This document shows positions 59,408 through 64,000 of a stretch of DNA of 64,000 bases, piece by piece. This DNA comes from Saccharicrinis sp963667815. Lineage in GTDB: Bacteria > Bacteroidota > Bacteroidia > Bacteroidales > Marinilabiliaceae. The stretch is from NCBI GenBank assembly GCA_963667815.1, contig OY764021.1; one strand, written 5' to 3'. Positions within the stretch are counted from its first letter, which is position 1. Every line of letters begins with the position of its first letter. A program made the translations under genes and the position numbers. The notes under the pieces are model-generated. The model was given only the letters and a program-made list of their open reading frames with translations. It did no database searches and had not been told where the DNA came from.

Positions 59408-61969
59408 CTATTTCACTAAAACCAGTCTTTTAACTAAGTGATCCCTTCCACTGTAAAATTTTGCAAAATAACTTCCAGATGGTAGGTCTGTCAAATCAAT
59501 GGTTCCTGTACTGGTATTACTGATAATATTACGAAGTAAAATACCTCTTGTATCGTATATCTCAATGTTATTTATAGATGCTGACGCTTCATATTTGAAA
59601 TTACCGGAAGAAGGATTGGGTGATACTTTAATAAGTTCGTCTTTAAAACTAGGGGTGCCTTCAACCTTAATTTTTACGGTAGCAATATCTGAACGATTAA
59701 TTCCTGAATAAAGACGGTAGGAAAAAGCATCTGTTCCAACAAAGGTTTCTTCAGGAGAATAAGTAAATGTTCCATCTTCGTTTATAAGTAAAATACCTTC
59801 CTGAGGATTATCAACAATTGATAGGTAAGTATCTCCACCATCAAAATTGTAATCGTTGGTTAAAAGACTATTATCCGTATTTACTCTTAAGCTCTCCGAA
59901 GCTTTCATTGTGAAGCTATCAATGGCAGCAATTAAACCACCTTCAAAAAAAGGCAGTTCTTTTTTAATAACCTCGTAAGATGTTTTATTATAGGATTCTG
60001 TATTTTCAGCATGATTCCATGCAGGCCAAAGGTATCTTTCAGTAGTATTGATTTGCGCTCCTTTATAAAAGAATGACATGGAAATGCCATCTGTTTCTGC
60101 AAGCTCTGTTTCAGAAGTAGACCTGTCATCGTTCATTACCTTATGTGCGCTTGGGTCAACAACATTAATTAAAGTCCACGGTAGTCGTACTTCTATACTT
60201 TTACCATTAATTCTTACGGCATCCAAAGACGATGTAGGTAAATTTAATCTATTGACTTGCAGGCTACCTATGAACTGAACAAAGTTTTCATTTTCATTAT
60301 TTTTCCATCTTACAATATTCCATGGTGCTCCATCCGTAGCTATTGAATGATATAGTTGTTTGTCTGATGAGACATTGTAGAACCATATTCCATAAAGATC
60401 ATAAGCTTCTGTTACATACAGTTCGGCTTTATATGCAGTAATCATCAATGCAAATTCAGCTCTGTTGCTTACCGTTTTTCCATTAGGTAATATTGATTCT
60501 CCCAACCCAGCATCATAAGCATCGATGCTGATCCAAAGAGTGTCATCAAGACCAAATTCTTCTTCTGTTTGAAATTGCGTTTTAAGGAATTTAAAGTCAG
60601 CATCAACTTTTACATCAGAAATTAAACAATCCTGACAATCAATATTCCAGGGGCTATACCCTCCGTCTGATTTCTTAAATCCAATTAAACCAAAATTTTG
60701 TTCTGCAGCAGTAATATTATGCCAGATAATTCTGCGGTCCATTAAGTAATCCATAGGATCTGTGATCCAGGTTCTTTTAAACCATTCGTCAATCCATGAA
60801 AACATTATACCACCGCCACAGCCGGCCTCCATAATGTTTCCATACATTCTTATATTTGTATCTCCCTGATCCCATTCATCAAAACCGCCATGGTTCATTC
60901 CACTTTGAGCATAGTGTGCAACACCCCAACTGGATGGTACACCAAATTCAGCTACAATTAAAGGTGTATTTGGGTAATGATCTTTTAGGTGAGTTAAATA
61001 ACCTAAATAACTATTTTGTCCTAAATAGTCTGAATAGCCAGTAAAAGTTTCTTCTCTGCTAATAAAATCAGGATAGTACGGATATGCGTGATAGCTAATG
61101 AATACTCCTGCAGGAGCGTTTGAGTAGTCAATATTTGCAAGTTCAATAAAAGCAACATCTTCATCAGTTGTTGTTTCTCCAGGGTGTTCAAGCGGATCTA
61201 AGGTAGGCCAACTTGAAAAACTAACAGGTCTTTGTGTTTGATAATTAGTCTGTTCGTAATCAATAACTTCGTTGAGCATCGAAGTTATAAAAACCTCAGC
61301 AGCATTAACTCCCTGAATAGATAGGTAATCACCACTGTAAGAGTTTAAATTTTCATTGTTGCTATTTGTAGTCTGAATTTCGAAAGGACTTACCTCTCTA
61401 CCAATAATATAACCTAATATCCATGGCGAAATATCATCCTCATAAGTTCCGTAGGCTTTCCCATATCTATGTTCAATACTATTGTTTCCGTGAATACAAT
61501 TAATATTATCATGAATCTCCTGAGTAAAACTTTCCTCCAGATAAAATAAATCTGAATCATATCCATCTAACTCTTCTTCAAGCCAAACTCCGTGTAAAAT
61601 TAATAAGGGAGAAAGAGGATGAGCGAGGTTATAATCTTTTAAAGCTTTATAAAATCTCGGATAATGAAGTGTGTATAAACGTATGGTATTAAAACCTGCT
61701 TGTCGAATCATATCAAACCATTCGTAATACATTTCATAAGTAGGTGTTAGTTCGCTGGGAAATTTACCAGGTAATGCAACTCCAAGGTTGATTCCTTTTA
61801 TTTTGATGGGAATATACTCCTCACCATTCCATACTGTAAGGTTTGTTGTGTTTACAGAAAATGGGCATGATTCCTTAATACTAGCTTTTGTTTTTGTGGA
61901 TGAAACAAAAAAGAGTGCAAATAGAGCCACCAATATGTAAATGTTTTTTTTAAAGATATATTGTTTCAT
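59408..61969 (-). CDS. secreted glycoside hydrolase-like TIM barrel with T9SS sorting domain
   Basis: 853 residues from ATG 61969 (ATG 61996 would add nine residues before the signal peptide). In order: signal peptide; a (beta/alpha)8 glycosidase-like domain to about residue 450 ('IKGINLGVALPGKFPSE', 'AGFNTIRLYTLHYPRFY', 'SYHAYPYYPDFIS', nucleophile-like Glu in 'LIVAEFGVPSSWG'); a middle beta-domain; a cadherin-like/Ig domain ('DGTFTYSPEETFVGTDAFSYRL'); and a T9SS sorting domain ('VSPNPSSGNFKYE', 'YDTRGILLRNI', final 'KRLVLVK'). The expected acid/base region is 'GYIIGREVS', with Arg where clan A enzymes have Asn before the Glu. It should be a surface or secreted enzyme; substrate unknown. Confidence 0.82.
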   Translation of the reverse strand: MKQYIFKKNIYILVALFALFFVSSTKTKASIKESCPFSVNTTNLTVWNGEEYIPIKIKGINLGVALPGKFPSELTPTYEMYYEWFDMIRQAGFNTIRLYTLHYPRFYKALKDYNLAHPLSPLLILHGVWLEEELDGYDSDLFYLEESFTQEIHDNINCIHGNNSIEHRYGKAYGTYEDDISPWILGYIIGREVSPFEIQTTNSNNENLNSYSGDYLSIQGVNAAEVFITSMLNEVIDYEQTNYQTQRPVSFSSWPTLDPLEHPGETTTDEDVAFIELANIDYSNAPAGVFISYHAYPYYPDFISREETFTGYSDYLGQNSYLGYLTHLKDHYPNTPLIVAEFGVPSSWGVAHYAQSGMNHGGFDEWDQGDTNIRMYGNIMEAGCGGGIMFSWIDEWFKRTWITDPMDYLMDRRIIWHNITAAEQNFGLIGFKKSDGGYSPWNIDCQDCLISDVKVDADFKFLKTQFQTEEEFGLDDTLWISIDAYDAGLGESILPNGKTVSNRAEFALMITAYKAELYVTEAYDLYGIWFYNVSSDKQLYHSIATDGAPWNIVRWKNNENENFVQFIGSLQVNRLNLPTSSLDAVRINGKSIEVRLPWTLINVVDPSAHKVMNDDRSTSETELAETDGISMSFFYKGAQINTTERYLWPAWNHAENTESYNKTSYEVIKKELPFFEGGLIAAIDSFTMKASESLRVNTDNSLLTNDYNFDGGDTYLSIVDNPQEGILLINEDGTFTYSPEETFVGTDAFSYRLYSGINRSDIATVKIKVEGTPSFKDELIKVSPNPSSGNFKYEASASINNIEIYDTRGILLRNIISNTSTGTIDLTDLPSGSYFAKFYSGRDHLVKRLVLVK

Positions 61970-62054
61970 ATTTCTATGTTTGCTTTTAATTGTCATGAAA
62001 AACTCCCTATTTTTCAGTTTTGAGAATTTATTTTATATCTCATGTTGCATATTT

Positions 62055-62819
62055 TCAGCTTGTAGAATGTGGAGTATATTTAAATGATATAATTTTAACT
62101 TTAGGATTTTTCCCGACCTGCTTATTTGGAGTATCTGTTAACCATAAATTAAAGTGAAACCTTGTATTTAAGAACTTAAATTCTTCGGGTTTCTTAAGTG
62201 TTTTTTCTTCAATTATTTCATAATGTTTAGTCTTTTTATTGTAAAATAAACTTGAAATCTTTATGTCTTGGTCAGAGATATCTATAATATGTTTAGTTAA
62301 TCTCTTTTTTGAAGGAATCACAAATCGATGTACATGTGGATTATCATTAGTGTGAACTGCAAACTGAGCATTTTTTTGGTCTGAATTTCCCCATTGGGCA
62401 AATTCAATATCTACTTCATTATAGTGAGGATCAGCAGTGGCATCGTATAAAAATATACCTAATATCATTTGAGGTGAAAAATGTTTAATATTGGTTTTTA
62501 TTATTGTTTCAAACTTCCCTTCGCTAAATAATGCATCAGAATAAAATTCAGCACATGAATATCCATCTTTTATTCTTTTGATTGTTAGATTTATATTCCC
62601 TTTTTTGTCAATATTAACATTGCGTTTGTGTATACCAAATATGTTGTTTCCCGGACCTGTATGTTCCTGTGATATTTTATTGTGCCATTTAAATTTTTTA
62701 AATAAAAATGTACTCATGTTCTGCTGTGAATATACTATGCTACACGAAGCTAAAAAACTAGTTATACCCCAAAATAAAATCAGGAACTTAAGTTTGTATT
62801 TAATGATACTAATTATCAA
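62055..62819 (-). CDS. GH16-like lipoprotein
   Basis: 254 residues. Lipobox-like 'FLASC' near residue 26. The jelly-roll pattern and 'HYNEVDIEFAQWGN', which contains the GH16 catalytic signature ExDxE, suggest a laminarinase/agarase-type fold. It is small for GH16 and the rest is divergent, so it may be a lytic or binding protein acting on beta-glucan or similar. It lies downstream of the hemerythrin gene (20-base gap) and upstream of the T9SS glycosidase gene, all on the minus strand, and may share their transcript. Confidence 0.7.
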   Translation of the reverse strand: MIISIIKYKLKFLILFWGITSFLASCSIVYSQQNMSTFLFKKFKWHNKISQEHTGPGNNIFGIHKRNVNIDKKGNINLTIKRIKDGYSCAEFYSDALFSEGKFETIIKTNIKHFSPQMILGIFLYDATADPHYNEVDIEFAQWGNSDQKNAQFAVHTNDNPHVHRFVIPSKKRLTKHIIDISDQDIKISSLFYNKKTKHYEIIEEKTLKKPEEFKFLNTRFHFNLWLTDTPNKQVGKNPKVKIISFKYTPHSTS

Positions 62820-62839
62820 CGCTTAATTGTTTAAAATAA

Positions 62840-64000
62840 TTATGCACAAAATCTTTTCAAATAGAAATATACCACCTCTCTATATTCTTTATCTTCTTTT
62901 AAAATATGTGAAATCAACCATTTTTTTAAAAAGCTTAGAATATGACTTGAGATATAGTGATTATCGTAATTGTATTCATGTGTCCATTCTTCAACGCGAG
63001 TTACTAAAAGTCGATGTTGAGCAATATGGTGTTCAATGTTTTTATATTCAACAAGTCTTAATAACTCTTCTTCCTCATTTAAATCTCTTACGGCATAATC
63101 TTTTAGTTTGTTAATAATTATAGGTAATACCTCTTTGTTATTTTCTTTGTTAGCAGTGTCAATATCGTATAAAATATCCAGGAATTTTTTGTGGTGATTA
63201 TCAATTGACTCAATTTTGAGAGCCGTATTTCCTAACCAAATATTACTTTTTCGATTGTATTTTATGTTAAGATGTTCCCATACTTTTACCCTGTATTCTT
63301 TATCTTCTTTTAAAATGTGAGAGATCAGCCATTTTTTTAGAAAATTAAGAATGTTACTTAATACGTACTGGTTTTGATAGTTGTGTTCGTGTTTAAACTC
63401 CTTAACTCTTGTTTTAAATAAGCGATGTTGCGATATATGGACTCCGTAATTTTTGAATCCTGATTGTATAAATAATTCTTCTTCACCTATTAAGTCTGTT
63501 GTTACGTAATCTTCAAGCCTATGAATAATTGATGAAATAACACCTTTATTATTTTCTTTGATTGCAATTTCAACATCATATAATATATCAAGAAATTTAT
63601 TATGATGATTATCAATTGGTTCAATTTGTATATCAGAATATCCTCTAAGCCAAATGTTACTTTTTAGATTGTATTTAATATTTAAATATTCATATACTTT
63701 AATTCTATACTTTTTATCTTCCTTAATAATGTGAGAAATCAGCCATTTTTTCAGAAAATTGAGTATGTTGACTGAAAGATATGAATGATTATATGTGAGC
63801 TGGTGCTTAAATGATTTTATTCTTGCATAAAATTGATTATGTTTTATTATGTGATTTTCAATATCATTAAAACCAGCTTTTTTGAGTAAATTTTCTTCTT
63901 CCTTTAGCGATTGTGCATAATTTTCTAATTCAATAATTATGTTTTGAAGAGATGTTTGTGAATTTTTATTTACAATAGCCTCAACTTCATACATGAGTTC
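62840..64000 (-). CDS. tandem hemerythrin-domain protein (N-terminus outside window)
   Basis: At least three hemerythrin domains, with a 137-residue repeat. The frame stays open to base 64000 and the codons before the ATG at 63994 encode Glu-Leu, matching the same helix in the other repeats. So the true start lies beyond the window. Numbering from Met at 63994, repeat 2 has His131, Glu171, His186, His190, His226, Asp231 and repeat 3 His268, Glu308, His323, His327, His363, Asp368, which match the di-iron ligand spacing of bacteriohemerythrin. The His that should be at 167, 304 and 29 is Asp, Asp and Ser. Such proteins bind O2 or iron; here one ligand is changed throughout. Cytoplasmic in the part seen. 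Confidence 0.88.
   Translation of the reverse strand, partial: ELMYEVEAIVNKNSQTSLQNIIIELENYAQSLKEEENLLKKAGFNDIENHIIKHNQFYARIKSFKHQLTYNHSYLSVNILNFLKKWLISHIIKEDKKYRIKVYEYLNIKYNLKSNIWLRGYSDIQIEPIDNHHNKFLDILYDVEIAIKENNKGVISSIIHRLEDYVTTDLIGEEELFIQSGFKNYGVHISQHRLFKTRVKEFKHEHNYQNQYVLSNILNFLKKWLISHILKEDKEYRVKVWEHLNIKYNRKSNIWLGNTALKIESIDNHHKKFLDILYDIDTANKENNKEVLPIIINKLKDYAVRDLNEEEELLRLVEYKNIEHHIAQHRLLVTRVEEWTHEYNYDNHYISSHILSFLKKWLISHILKEDKEYREVVYFYLKRFCA

Noticed and set aside
62840..63994. Hemerythrin gene taken as complete from ATG 63994
   Set aside because: That Met falls in the middle of a helix of the first repeat and the frame continues to the window edge.

Overview
The window looks like chromosomal DNA from a low-GC member of the Bacteroidota, most likely a marine or anaerobic Bacteroidia such as Marinilabiliales. 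The evidence: type IX secretion C-terminal sorting domains on large secreted proteins, promoters of the Bacteroidota type (TAnnTTTG -7 box) instead of sigma70 -35/-10 pairs, few Shine-Dalgarno sites, a carboxypeptidase-regulatory-domain TonB receptor, long Bacteroidota-type signal peptidases, and a cysteate synthase of the sulfonolipid type. The rank below phylum is inference. I saw no tRNA, rRNA, CRISPR array, insertion sequence or phage gene.

Region 1 to 12 kb is mostly minus strand and housekeeping: the start of a PgpH-type HD phosphodiesterase (cut by the window edge), a small plus-strand NlpC/P60-Nudix pair, then, in transcription order, dapB, signal peptidase copy 2, a terminator, signal peptidase copy 1, lapA-like and wbqC-like. 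Next come cysteate synthase and the thrS-infC-rpmI-rplT operon, in which infC starts at an ATA codon behind a strong Shine-Dalgarno.

Region 12 to 18.5 kb carries a compact envelope cluster: thioredoxin-like, ApbE flavin transferase, a DUF4266 mini-lipoprotein ending in a Gly/Cys tail, and a DUF3570 outer-membrane protein. Candidate flavin-attachment-like SGAS/SGAN motifs sit in the last two. A DPP-IV-like peptidase and a TonB-like protein follow.

Region 18.5 to 45.6 kb mixes translation and metabolism (argS, ornithine aminotransferase, GH43, hydroxyacid dehydrogenase, YjbQ, HAD, PfkB kinase, Dus, RlmD, YaaA) with regulators: a cytoplasmic [FeFe]-hydrogenase-like domain fused to a chemotaxis signalling domain, and a histidine kinase with a periplasmic binding-protein-like sensor. 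It also holds an arsenate-reductase-like protein whose catalytic Cys is Ser, and a 1134-residue secreted protein with a recent internal tandem duplication.

Region 45.6 to 46.15 kb is a gene-free AT-rich stretch with five direct repeats at exactly 11-bp spacing flanked by two DnaA-box-like 9-mers. After it lie a 5'-nucleotidase split over two genes, Lrp, an MscS-like channel, an M64 peptidase, an aldo/keto reductase, a U32 peptidase, an SLC12-like transporter and ruvX-def. The window ends in a minus-strand group of secreted glycosidase-like proteins and a tandem hemerythrin protein in which one His ligand is replaced in every repeat seen.
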